A DNA stretch of 59,782 nt from Methylobacterium sp. B4 (GTDB lineage Bacteria > Pseudomonadota > Alphaproteobacteria > Rhizobiales > Beijerinckiaceae), in the NCBI RefSeq assembly GCF_003201865.1, contig NZ_QJJJ01000025.1, positions 1-59,782 of the forward strand. Reading direction: 5' to 3'. Every line of letters begins with the position of its first letter. The first letter of the stretch is position 1. Below, piece after piece: positions 18,697 to 26,133 of this stretch. The position numbers were made by a program, and so were the translations under genes. Below the pieces are notes generated by a model, which worked only from the letters and a program-made list of their open reading frames with translations, ran no database searches and was not told the DNA's origin.

Positions 18697-20328
18697 ATGA
18701 CGCGTGAGACGATCTACGACCGGGATCTGGACCGGAACCCCGCCAATTACCAGCCGCTGACGCCGCTGAGCTATCTCGACCGCGCCGCCCGCACCTTCCC
18801 GGACCGGGTCGCGGTGATCCACGGGGGCCTGCGCCGCTCCTACGCCGAACTCTACGCCCGCTGCCGCCGGCTCGCCTCCGCGCTCGCCGCCCGGGGCATC
18901 GGGCGCGGCGACACCGTGGCGGTGTTGCTCGCCAACACCCCGGCCATGATCGAATGCCACTACGGCGTGCCGATGACCGGGGCGGTGCTGAACACGCTCA
19001 ACACCCGCCTCGATGCCGGGGCGCTCGCCTTCTGCCTCGACCACGGCGAGGCGAAGGTTTTCGTGGTGGATCGCGAGTTCTCGACGCTCGCCCGCGACGC
19101 GCTGGAGAAGGCCGGCGTGACCCCCTTCGTCATCGACGACGACGACCCCGAATTCACCGGAAAGGGCACCGCCCTCGGCGAGATCGGCTACGAGGCGTTC
19201 CTGGCGTCGGGCGATCCCGCCTACGACTGGGCCATGCCCGTCGACGAGTGGGACGCGATCTCCCTCAACTACACCTCCGGCACCACGGGCGACCCCAAAG
19301 GCGTGGTCTACCATCACCGCGGCGCGGCCCTGCTCTCGCTGGGCAACGTCATCACGGCGGGCCTGCCGCAGCACGCGGTCTATCTCTGGACCCTGCCGAT
19401 GTTTCACTGCAACGGCTGGTGCTTCCCCTGGACGCTCTCGATCGTGGCCGGCACCCATGTCTGCCTGCGGCAGGTGCGGGCGCCCGCCCTGTACGCGGCG
19501 CTGGCCGAGCACGCCGTCACCCACCTCTCGGGCGCACCGATCGTGATGTCGACTCTCTTGAACGCGCCCGAGGCGCAGAAGCGCCCCCTGTCCCACCGCG
19601 TCCACTTCCTCACCGCCGCCGCGCCCCCGCCCGAGGCGGTGCTGGCGGCGATGGGCGAGGCGGGCTTCGACGTGACCCACCTCTACGGGCTCACCGAAAC
19701 CTACGGTCCGGCTGTGGTGAATGCCTGGCACGAGGAATGGGACGCCCTCCCCTCCGACGAGCGGGCGAGGAAGAAGGCGCGGCAGGGCGTGCGCTACCCC
19801 GTGCTGGAGGGGCTCGACGTGCGCGACCCCGAGACCATGGCATCCCTGCCCGCCGACGGCACCAGCCTCGGCGAGGTGATGTTCCGCGGCAACGTGGTGA
19901 TGCGCGGCTACCTGAAGAACCCGAAATCCACGCAAGCCGCCTTTGCCGGCGGCTGGTTCCGCTCGGGCGATCTCGGGGTGAAGCACCCGGACGGTTACAT
20001 CCAGTTGAAGGACCGCTCGAAGGACATCATCATCTCAGGCGGCGAGAACATCTCCTCGATCGAGGTCGAGGATGCCCTGTTCAAGCACCCGGCGGTCGCC
20101 GCCGCCGCCGTCGTCGCCAAGCCCGACGAGAAGTGGGGTGAGACCCCTTGCGCCTTCGTCGAGCTGAAGGAGGGCAAGGAGGTCTCGCCCGAGGAGCTGA
20201 TCGCGTGGTGCCGCGAGCGCCTCGCGCCCTACAAGCTGCCGCGCCACGTGGTGTTCGGCGAATTGCCCAAGACCTCGACGGGCAAGGTGCAGAAATTCGT
20301 GCTGCGGGAGAAGGCGCGGGAGGAGTGA
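18697..20328 (+). CDS. Acyl-CoA synthetase (AMP-forming)
   Basis: A 543-residue ANL-superfamily enzyme that activates a carboxylic acid to the acyl-AMP and then the CoA thioester. Visible motifs are the P-loop Y-T-S-G-T-T-G-D-P-K-G-V at ~190, L-P-M-F-H-C-N-G-W-C at ~230, Y-G-L-T-E-T-Y-G-P at ~330, the hinge region S-G-D-L-G with K-D-R-S-K-D-I-I-I-S-G-G-E-N-I-S-S-I-E, and the C-terminal catalytic Lys in K-T-S-T-G-K-V-Q-K. All active-site elements are intact. The H-C-N-G-W and Y-G-L-T-E-T-Y-G-P pattern fits medium- or short-chain fatty-acyl/3-methylmercaptopropionyl-CoA ligase-like enzymes. ATG at 18697 follows GGGAGGCGGG. The substrate is not determined. Confidence 0.9.
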   Translation: MTRETIYDRDLDRNPANYQPLTPLSYLDRAARTFPDRVAVIHGGLRRSYAELYARCRRLASALAARGIGRGDTVAVLLANTPAMIECHYGVPMTGAVLNTLNTRLDAGALAFCLDHGEAKVFVVDREFSTLARDALEKAGVTPFVIDDDDPEFTGKGTALGEIGYEAFLASGDPAYDWAMPVDEWDAISLNYTSGTTGDPKGVVYHHRGAALLSLGNVITAGLPQHAVYLWTLPMFHCNGWCFPWTLSIVAGTHVCLRQVRAPALYAALAEHAVTHLSGAPIVMSTLLNAPEAQKRPLSHRVHFLTAAAPPPEAVLAAMGEAGFDVTHLYGLTETYGPAVVNAWHEEWDALPSDERARKKARQGVRYPVLEGLDVRDPETMASLPADGTSLGEVMFRGNVVMRGYLKNPKSTQAAFAGGWFRSGDLGVKHPDGYIQLKDRSKDIIISGGENISSIEVEDALFKHPAVAAAAVVAKPDEKWGETPCAFVELKEGKEVSPEELIAWCRERLAPYKLPRHVVFGELPKTSTGKVQKFVLREKAREE

Positions 20329-20417
20329 GAGGGCCTCGCCCCGCGCGAACTCGGACTGCGCCGCTTCCGTCGCAGCCTCTCCTGGCCTGACCGGCCGATG
20401 ACCCCGCGCTTCGAAGA

Positions 20418-20442
20418 AGAGCGGCGGCAGAGCCGCCGCTCT
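20418..20442 (-). terminator. Hairpin between convergent genes
   Basis: A ten-base stem with a five-base loop, centred on AGCGGCGG/CCGCCGCT. On the minus strand it is followed by a T/C-rich run, so it fits best as the terminator of the small exported protein gene ending at 20473, and may also serve the acyl-CoA synthetase gene. Confidence 0.6.
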
Positions 20443-20472
20443 CTCCTGCGTCGCGAGGCTTCGGCCGTCGGC

Positions 20473-20733
20473 TCAGTAGGCCGGGCCGCCCGAGGTGTTG
20501 CCCAGATTCGGCGTGGCCAGTTCGGGGCGGGCGGCGTTGCCGGCCTTGGCCGACCAGTCCGGGCTACGGGGAGTGATCGCGCCGGTGACGTCCACGTCCA
20601 CGTCGTCGTCGTTGAGGATGTAGACGGACTGCCCGGCCAGGTGGGCGGCATGAGGGAAGCCCTGCGCGAGGGCGGCGGTCGCCGGTGCGGCGAGGCTCAG
20701 GGCCAGGGCGGCGGCGGCAAGACGTGTCGACAT
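20473..20733 (-). CDS. Small exported protein of unknown function (86 aa)
   Basis: ATG at 20733 begins a clear signal peptide (L-A-A-A-A-L-A-L-S-L-A-A-P-A-T-A-A-L-A-Q). The mature ~60 residues include H-L-A-G-Q-S-V-Y-I-L-N-D-D-D-V-D-V-D-V, an acidic strand that could bind cations, and a Pro/Asn-rich tail. No known family was recognised. It sits alone, upstream of a hairpin terminator and downstream of the two-component genes on the same strand. Confidence 0.62.
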   Translation of the reverse strand: MSTRLAAAALALSLAAPATAALAQGFPHAAHLAGQSVYILNDDDVDVDVTGAITPRSPDWSAKAGNAARPELATPNLGNTSGGPAY

Positions 20734-20867
20734 GGTGGTTGTCCTTACGCTGTGCGCGGTCTCCGTAAGGCTGTCGGGGGCCGTGACTTCGATCCTCCCG
20801 ATATTGGTTGCGCACGGTCCGGACGCCGTGTCGTTTCGCACCTGCGAAAAAGCCCCCTCGCGGCGGT

Positions 20868-21230
20868 TCAGGCGACGCCGAGGCCGCGCGCCGCCGTGAG
20901 GATCGCGGCCATGCGGTAGGGCTTCATCACCAGCACGCTCTCGGCGACCTGCCGCGGCTCCTCGGCGCTGTAGCCGGTCACGTAGATCACCGGCAGGTCC
21001 GGCTGCAGGGCACGAGCGTGCTCGGCGAGGTCCCAGCCGTCGAGCTGGCCCGGCAGGCGGATGTCGGTGAACAGGAGATCGACGGTCTTGCTCTGCTGGA
21101 GCAGGCCGTAGGCCTCCTCCGCCGTGCCCGCGCGCAGCACCGCGAAGCCCGCATCCTCGAACTCCATGGACACGGCGTTGAGCAGCATCTCCTCGTCCTC
21201 GACGACGAGCACCGTGCGCTTGTCGGACAT
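20868..21230 (-). CDS. Single-domain response regulator paired with the ethylene-receptor-like kinase
   Basis: A 120-residue receiver: V-L-V-V-E-D-E-E at the start (acidic pair E11-D12), phospho-acceptor D56 in L-L-F-T-D-I-R-L-P-G, Thr in I-Y-V-T-G-Y-S and Lys in V-M-K-P-Y-R. There is no DNA-binding or enzymatic output. The gene starts 85 bases after the stop of the histidine kinase gene on the same strand, so the two very probably form a cognate pair, and the output must run through protein-protein contact or a further phosphotransfer. Confidence 0.9.
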   Translation of the reverse strand: MSDKRTVLVVEDEEMLLNAVSMEFEDAGFAVLRAGTAEEAYGLLQQSKTVDLLFTDIRLPGQLDGWDLAEHARALQPDLPVIYVTGYSAEEPRQVAESVLVMKPYRMAAILTAARGLGVA

Positions 21231-21315
21231 TACCCCTCCTTTTGTTCGAAGCGTGGCGGGCGGGGCCGGCCCGGGACGTGAATGGCGTGGATGAATTTTC
21301 GTGAGGCTGGCGGCC

Positions 21316-22578
21316 TCAGCCCGCGACCGCCACCGGCAGGACGGGACGCGCAGCCGGCGCGGCGACGGGGGCCAGGCGCCCGGCGGGACGGGGTGCCGCG
21401 GGCGCCTGGGCCGGGAAGGTCAGGCGCACGGTGGTGCCGAGCCGTTCCCCCGGCGCCTCGCCGTGCACGAAGGCGGCGCTGCCGCCCGATTGCTGCGCGA
21501 AGCCGAACACCTGGCTCAGCCCGAGGCCGGTCCCCTGCCCCAGCGGCTTGGTGGTGAAGAAAGGCTCGAAGGCCCGCGCCTCGACCTCCGGCGCCATGCC
21601 GCCGCCGGTATCCGACACCTCGACCGCGAGCCCTTCCGCGCCGGGCAGTGGCCGGGTGGCGAGGGTGAGCGTGCCACCCTCCGGCATCGCGTCGCGGGCA
21701 TTGACCGCGAGGTTGAGGATCGCGTTCTCGAGCTGGTTGGGATCGACGTTCACCCGCGGCAGGTTCGGGGCAAGATCCGTCTCCAGACGGATGCGCGAGC
21801 CGATCGTGCCGCGCAGGAACTCGGCGAAGGAGGCGATCTGCGCGTTCACGTCGGTGCTCACCGGCGAGAGCGGCTGGCGGCGGGCGAAGGCGAGCAGCTT
21901 GTGCGTCATCGTGGCCGCGCGCTCGGCGCCCTTCACCGCATCGCGCAGGCGGGTGCGCAGGGGGCTGTCCTCGGGCAGGCCGCGCTCGACCCGGTCGAGG
22001 TTGAGCAGCACCACGTTGAGCAGGTTGTTGAAGTCGTGGGCCACGCCTCCGGTGAGCTGGCCGATCGCCTCTATCTTCTGGCTCTGGCGCAGCGCCTCCT
22101 CGGCGCGCTCGCGCTCGGCATTGGCCGCCTTCAGGGCGGCCAGCGCCTCGTCGCGCTCCCGGATGCGGGCCTCCAGCGCCTCGTTGGCCTGCCGGAGCTG
22201 AGTGGGCGAGGGCAGCGACAAAGCCTTCGGCATCAGGATCCAGAGCGCCACCGAGGTGCCGATGGAGGCCACGCCCGTCAGCAGCTTGACCGCCGCCTCC
22301 AGCCCGTAATCCGGCACCCACAGCGTCCAGATCGCCATCAGGTGCGTCGCGCCGCAGGCGGTGATGAACACGGCAAACGACCAGAACATCCAGCCGAACA
22401 CCACGTCCCGGCGCCGCGAGACGAAATAGGCCAGTCCGACGGGAATCGAGAAATAGGCGAAGGCGATCAGGCTGTCGGAGACGACGTGCGTCCAGATCAG
22501 CTCCGGCCGCCAGAGCAGGCAGATGCCGTGAGGCGAGAGGTTCTCGACCTCCCAGAGACGCCGAAGAATATCGAGCAT
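21316..22578 (-). CDS. Histidine kinase with ethylene-receptor-like membrane domain
   Basis: Residues 1-120 contain three membrane helices matching the copper/ethylene-binding domain of plant ETR1. S-D-S-L-I-A-F-A-Y-F-S-I-P (D35, Y42) is followed by F-I-T-A-C-G-A-T-H-L (I72, C75, H79). These correspond to ETR1 D25, Y32, I62, C65 and H69 with the same spacing. A coiled coil (~125-165) leads to the dimerisation/phosphotransfer helix with G-G-V-A-H-D-F-N-N (H181) and a HATPase_c domain (N-A-R-D-A-M, D-T-G-G-G-M, G-T-G-L-G-L-S-Q). The Pro/Ala-rich last ~35 residues look disordered. Homologous bacterial proteins (for example in cyanobacteria) bind ethylene. ATG at 22578; the receiver gene follows. 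Confidence 0.9.
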   Translation of the reverse strand: MLDILRRLWEVENLSPHGICLLWRPELIWTHVVSDSLIAFAYFSIPVGLAYFVSRRRDVVFGWMFWSFAVFITACGATHLMAIWTLWVPDYGLEAAVKLLTGVASIGTSVALWILMPKALSLPSPTQLRQANEALEARIRERDEALAALKAANAERERAEEALRQSQKIEAIGQLTGGVAHDFNNLLNVVLLNLDRVERGLPEDSPLRTRLRDAVKGAERAATMTHKLLAFARRQPLSPVSTDVNAQIASFAEFLRGTIGSRIRLETDLAPNLPRVNVDPNQLENAILNLAVNARDAMPEGGTLTLATRPLPGAEGLAVEVSDTGGGMAPEVEARAFEPFFTTKPLGQGTGLGLSQVFGFAQQSGGSAAFVHGEAPGERLGTTVRLTFPAQAPAAPRPAGRLAPVAAPAARPVLPVAVAG

Positions 22579-22787
22579 CGAACTCGGTTCCCGACCTGTC
22601 GCACGCCGGCCGATTTCTGCCCCGCGCGCGCAAGCTTGGCAAATCGGGGCAGTTCGAACCGGCTGCGGGCCGGTCGAGCGCCCCCGCGGGCGCGATCTCT
22701 ACGCGAGACACCCGCGCGGACCAAATGTTAAGTCTTGCTTAACCCTATTCCGACATCACGGGAGTCGGAATTCGAGGGCGGGCGCGG

Positions 22788-24152
22788 GTGTCGGCGCAAC
22801 GGGCAATCATGCAGGCTGAAGCCGCATACGGCGCACCGACCGACCTCCCCTTGAGGAGGGTCGGCCTCGGCAGCCTGCTGGCCGCGACCGCCCGCCGCCA
22901 TCCCGACCGGATCGCCGTGGTCGATCCCGCCGACAAGCCGGACTGGAGCGACCGGCCCGCCATCACCTGGACCTATGCCGCCGCCGCCGAGATCGTGGAG
23001 CGCCTCGCCCGCGGCCTGCGCAGCTGGCGCCTGCCGCCCGGCAGCCGTATCGGCCTGTGCCTGCCGGGCTCTGCCGAGAGCGCCCTGGCGATCCTCGCCG
23101 TCGAGGCGGCGGGCCATGTCGCCTGCCTGCTGCCGGTCTCCTGGAACGAGGAACAGCTTCTCGCCGCCGCACAGGGGGCCGCGCTGAGCGCGGTGCTGAC
23201 GCAGTCCCGGCTCGGCGCGACCGCCCCGGCCGCGCGCCTCTGCGCCGTCGCCGCGCGCTATTTCGGCCTGCGCTACCTCGCCGCCTTCGGCCCCGACGTG
23301 CCGGACGGCGTGATCAACCTCGACCGCTTCGTGCTCGACGGCCCGGCCCAGGCCCCGGAGGGACCGCCGCCCGCGCCGGCCGGCCTCGTCAGCTTCGTCG
23401 GGGGCGATCCCGACCGGCCGGTCTATCGCGGCGGCGAGGCGGTGGTCGCGGCCGCGGCCGCCCATCTCGTGGCGGCGCGCGTGGCGCCCGCCGAGCGCAT
23501 TCTCAGCCTGATCGGCCCGCACGACCTGCGCGGCCTCGTCACCGGGCTCGCCGCCTCCCTCGTCGCGGGCGCGACCCTGGAGGTGATGCCGCTCTTCGAC
23601 GGCGCGGCCTTCGCGGCGGCCCTGCGCCGGCCGGTCCCGACCCATCTCGTCGCCCCGGCCTTCCTCGAGAAGAACCTCGCCGGCCGCGACCTGCCCACGG
23701 AGCTGCGCTCCCTCACGCTGGTCCACCGGGCGCCGGCCCGCTTCCCCGTCCGTAGCCGCGCGGCCGGCGGGCCGCAGGGTCTGCGCCTCGACACGGTGAT
23801 CGACACGGTGGCCTTCGACGAGACCGCGATCCTGTCCGGCCGGCGCGGAGGCCCCGGCGATCTCGCTCTGGTGCTCGGTAAGCCGGAGCGGCTCGCCCTC
23901 CCCGCGAGCCTGCTGGGCCTGCGCCGCGATCCCGACGGGCGCCTCGCCTTCCGCGGATTGGCCTGCGCCGCGACGCCGCTGCAGCGCGGGAATCAACCGG
24001 CCGCCGCGGAGCGCGCGGGGCGCGACGCGGAGCCGGTGAGTTGGCAGGAGATGCCCTACGCGGCGATGCTGTTCGCCGGGCTCGCGACCGGGATCGACAT
24101 GGCTGCCCTGCCCGAAAGCACCGATCCAACAGAAATTTTTGCGCCTGCGTAG
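22788..24152 (+). CDS. Degenerate AMP-binding (acyl-CoA synthetase-like) protein
   Basis: The 454-residue protein has the overall N-terminal fold of an ANL adenylating enzyme: L-A-A-T-A-R-R-H-P-D-R-I-A-V-V-D, then R-S-W-R-L-P-P-G-S-R-I-G-L-C-L-P-G-S-A-E-S-A-L-A-I-L-A-V-E-A-A-G-H-V. Where the Thr/Gly-rich phosphate loop should be, it has F-V-G-G-D-P-D-R-P-V-Y-R-G-G, so the Y-T-S-G-T-T-G-x-P-K signature is lost. The Y-G-x-T-E motif and the C-terminal Lys subdomain are also not recognisable. It is therefore unlikely to adenylate anything and may be a scaffold, a binding protein or a pseudoenzyme. The frame is intact and the GC pattern is normal, so it is not an obvious pseudogene. Confidence 0.65.
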   Translation: MSAQRAIMQAEAAYGAPTDLPLRRVGLGSLLAATARRHPDRIAVVDPADKPDWSDRPAITWTYAAAAEIVERLARGLRSWRLPPGSRIGLCLPGSAESALAILAVEAAGHVACLLPVSWNEEQLLAAAQGAALSAVLTQSRLGATAPAARLCAVAARYFGLRYLAAFGPDVPDGVINLDRFVLDGPAQAPEGPPPAPAGLVSFVGGDPDRPVYRGGEAVVAAAAAHLVAARVAPAERILSLIGPHDLRGLVTGLAASLVAGATLEVMPLFDGAAFAAALRRPVPTHLVAPAFLEKNLAGRDLPTELRSLTLVHRAPARFPVRSRAAGGPQGLRLDTVIDTVAFDETAILSGRRGGPGDLALVLGKPERLALPASLLGLRRDPDGRLAFRGLACAATPLQRGNQPAAAERAGRDAEPVSWQEMPYAAMLFAGLATGIDMAALPESTDPTEIFAPA

Positions 24153-24412
24153 TCGAGCGGACCACGCCGCCTTCGTGGCGAGGAAGCTTAAGAGGGCAGA
24201 AGGAAGAAAGCGCTTTTTCAGGAGGCGTTTAGGATCGATGCGAAGGGTGGCGCCCCGAGGCGTCGGCGGCGTGTGCAGCGCAGTTCACACGCCCTTCAGG
24301 ATCTCCGAGCCATGCTGACATCATCTGCATGGCCGGCGAACCAATCGTGACCGTGCGGGTTATCCGGGGTGCCCCTTCCCAAGGGGGGCGGCATGGGGTA
24401 ACGCTGAAGCTT

Positions 24413-24754
24413 ATGGGTGCGCTGCAACAAGTGCTCGTCGTCGACGATGGTCATCGTGCCGTCGATCGATCTCTCGCCGCTGATCTCGCGGGGCTCGGCT
24501 ACGCCAGTGTCACCGCCTCGATCGAGGCGGCAGACGATGTGCTCGCCGTGATCGCCCGACCGGCGGCGATCCTGCTGCAACTCTCGTCCCGTCCCAATCC
24601 GCAGATCGCCGCTCTGGCGACGCGCCTGCGTGAGCAGATGAGGGCCGGCGGCATCCCCGTCATCGACATGGACGATGCCGGACCGCGGGCGGGTGCCCCG
24701 GTCGATCTCAAGAGCCGGATCGGGCCCTACGTTCTCAGCGAGCCGGAACTTTAG
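24413..24754 (+). CDS. Pseudo-receiver protein (phospho-acceptor Asp replaced by Gln)
   Basis: A 113-residue protein with receiver-like strand pattern: Q-V-L-V-V-D-D-G-H at 6-14 has the acidic pair, and A-A-I-L-L-Q-L-S-S-R-P aligns with the usual I-L-L-D-L-x-x-P, with Q56 in place of the phospho-acceptor Asp. Next come G-G-I-P-V-I-D-M-D-D, where the conserved Thr/Ser should be, and no K-P motif. It may be a non-phosphorylated binding module. The start at ATG 24413 is preferred because it precedes the fold; upstream in-frame ATGs add unrelated residues. Neighbours give no clear partner. Alternatively it is simply a decayed receiver. Confidence 0.55.
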   Translation: MGALQQVLVVDDGHRAVDRSLAADLAGLGYASVTASIEAADDVLAVIARPAAILLQLSSRPNPQIAALATRLREQMRAGGIPVIDMDDAGPRAGAPVDLKSRIGPYVLSEPEL

Positions 24755-24854
24755 GGAGCGTTGTGCAGCCCCAGCGTCGAGACGCTTCTAGGATTTTCCC
24801 ATAACGGGACGATGACGGGCGGGCCGGAAGGTTCGCCCTCTTCGTATCGGCCGC

Positions 24855-25052
24855 TCAGGCGGCCAGGACGATCTCGCTCTCCCGCACCGCCCGCTCCGCG
24901 CTGCCCGACCGGATGCGGTAGGACGGCTCGCCGGTCGGATCGTCGGGCATGAGGCGGACGATCTCGCTCACGGCGCCGAAGCCCAGCCGCTCGTCGGTCT
25001 GGGAGCTCTGAGCGCGACGCACGCGCTGGCCAAGCTTGAACTTGTGGGACAT
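24855..25052 (-). CDS. Small basic protein with SH3-like pattern (65 aa)
   Basis: ATG at 25052 is preceded by GGAGA. The protein begins with H-K-F-K-L-G-Q-R-V-R-R and continues with V-S-E-I-V-R-L-M-P-D-D-P-T-G-E-P-S-Y-R-I-R, then A-V-R-E-S-E-I-V-L, a strand pattern like small SH3-fold proteins common in Rhizobiales. No role is known. It is followed on the same strand by nothing tightly linked and preceded by the DUF6481-like gene. Confidence 0.68.
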   Translation of the reverse strand: MSHKFKLGQRVRRAQSSQTDERLGFGAVSEIVRLMPDDPTGEPSYRIRSGSAERAVRESEIVLAA

Positions 25053-25123
25053 CGAGGTCTCCGGGCATGGAGCGGAAAGGGGCACCGCAGGTCGCGGACG
25101 CGACCCGCGGCAGAAGCGGGCGC

Positions 25124-25492
25124 TCAGCGCCGCAGCTTGATCTTGGCCTTGCGGGCGGCGTAGCGGGCGTCCCGCTCTTCCTTCTGCTTGGCCTGTGCGA
25201 GGCGCGCGCGCTCGGCGGCGGCCTCGATCTCGGCAGCCTTGCGGGCGGCCTCCGCGGCGCGCTCGGCGACGGCGAGGGCTTCGAGCCGCTCGACTTCGGC
25301 GCGGCGCTGGCGCTCGCGCTCCTCGGCTCGCGCCTGCCGGGCTTCGGCGATGGCTTGGCGCTCGGCCTGGCGTGCCTGCACGGCCGGATCGTCCTGCGAC
25401 GGGCGGGCGCGGAAGCGCGCGAGCATCGCCTCGCGGGCGGAAGCGGAATTCTGGCGGCGGTCGTCGAAGGAGTTTTGTTTAGCGAAGCTCAC
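25124..25492 (-). CDS. DUF6481-like coiled-coil protein (122 aa)
   Basis: A highly charged, helical protein. A short conserved head (S-F-A-K-Q-N-S-F-D-D-R-R-Q-N-S-A-S-A-R-E-A-M-L) precedes a long Ala/Arg/Glu-rich coiled coil (~35-115) and a basic tail. The head matches the DUF6481 family, which in alphaproteobacteria often lies next to cold-shock genes, as here (cspA-like gene 98 bases upstream). The basic tail suggests nucleic-acid binding, but this is inference. The antisense frames overlapping it are products of its composition. Confidence 0.75.
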   Translation of the reverse strand: MSFAKQNSFDDRRQNSASAREAMLARFRARPSQDDPAVQARQAERQAIAEARQARAEERERQRRAEVERLEALAVAERAAEAARKAAEIEAAAERARLAQAKQKEERDARYAARKAKIKLRR

Positions 25493-25540
25493 GTACCGTC
25501 CTTGTAATGTCCCGGCGCGAAGGCCGAGCGAGAAATGCGA

Positions 25541-25566
25541 GAAGCCGCCCCAGGGGGAGCGGCTTC
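25541..25566 (-). terminator. Terminator of the cold-shock gene
   Basis: GAAGCCGC (25541-25548) pairs with GCGGCTTC (25559-25566) around a ten-base loop. On the minus strand it lies just after the cold-shock stop codon at 25591 and is followed by a T/C-rich stretch. It separates that gene from the DUF6481-like gene. Confidence 0.65.
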
Positions 25567-25590
25567 GGTGTCAAGCGGTCCAGGCGGCGC

Positions 25591-25800
25591 TTACGCGAGC
25601 TGGAGCTGTCCGGCGGACTGCTTCCCGGAGCGGCGATCGGTCTCCATCTCGTAGGAAACCTTCTGGCCCTCGGCGAGGCCGCGCAGGCCGGCGCGCTCGA
25701 CGGCGGAGATGTGGACGAAAACGTCCTTCGAGCCGTCCTCAGGCTGGATGAAGCCGAAGCCCTTCTGCTCGTTGAACCACTTGACGGTGCCGGTGCTCAT
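25591..25800 (-). CDS. Cold-shock protein (CspA family)
   Basis: A 69-residue single cold-shock domain with both RNA-binding motifs: K-W-F-N-E-Q-K-G-F-G-F-I (RNP1) and D-V-F-V-H-I-S-A-V (RNP2). Such proteins bind single-stranded RNA and DNA and melt mRNA structure. ATG at 25800. A sigma-70-like promoter lies ~145 bases upstream, so the mRNA has the long 5-prime leader expected of temperature-regulated csp genes. A hairpin terminator follows the stop. Confidence 0.93.
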   Translation of the reverse strand: MSTGTVKWFNEQKGFGFIQPEDGSKDVFVHISAVERAGLRGLAEGQKVSYEMETDRRSGKQSAGQLQLA

Positions 25801-25949
25801 AGAATGTCCTTGTCTCCGCAGGATGCAGGTAGCGAGCCCAGTGCCAAGAGGCGCTGAGCCATGGTCTTTCACCGATCACGAAGGAAAATGAGAACCGCCC
25901 TGCGGAGGCGTCACGGCCCAGAAAATCCGGCCTCGCATCGATAGAACTT

Positions 25950-25978
25950 CATATAGACTTCGATTGCCGCTTTATCAA
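25950..25978 (-). promoter_or_regulatory. Probable promoter of the cold-shock gene
   Basis: On the minus strand TTGATA (25973-25978) and TATATG (25950-25955) are separated by exactly 17 bases. Transcription would start near 25943, giving a leader of about 143 nucleotides before the ATG at 25800. The region is much less GC-rich than its surroundings. No gene lies between 25801 and 26133. Confidence 0.55.
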
Positions 25979-26133
25979 GGCAGGATTTATTTTGGCGCTC
26001 ATAACAACGGCGCGAAGAACACCTGTGCGGCTTTGGCTTCAGGCTGATTTTCCCTGCTTGCGCCGTGGGTTGGCGCGATGACTGACACAGGAATTGGCAC
26101 AGGGGCCGGGCGGCGCGGGGCGATCCCCGTGCC

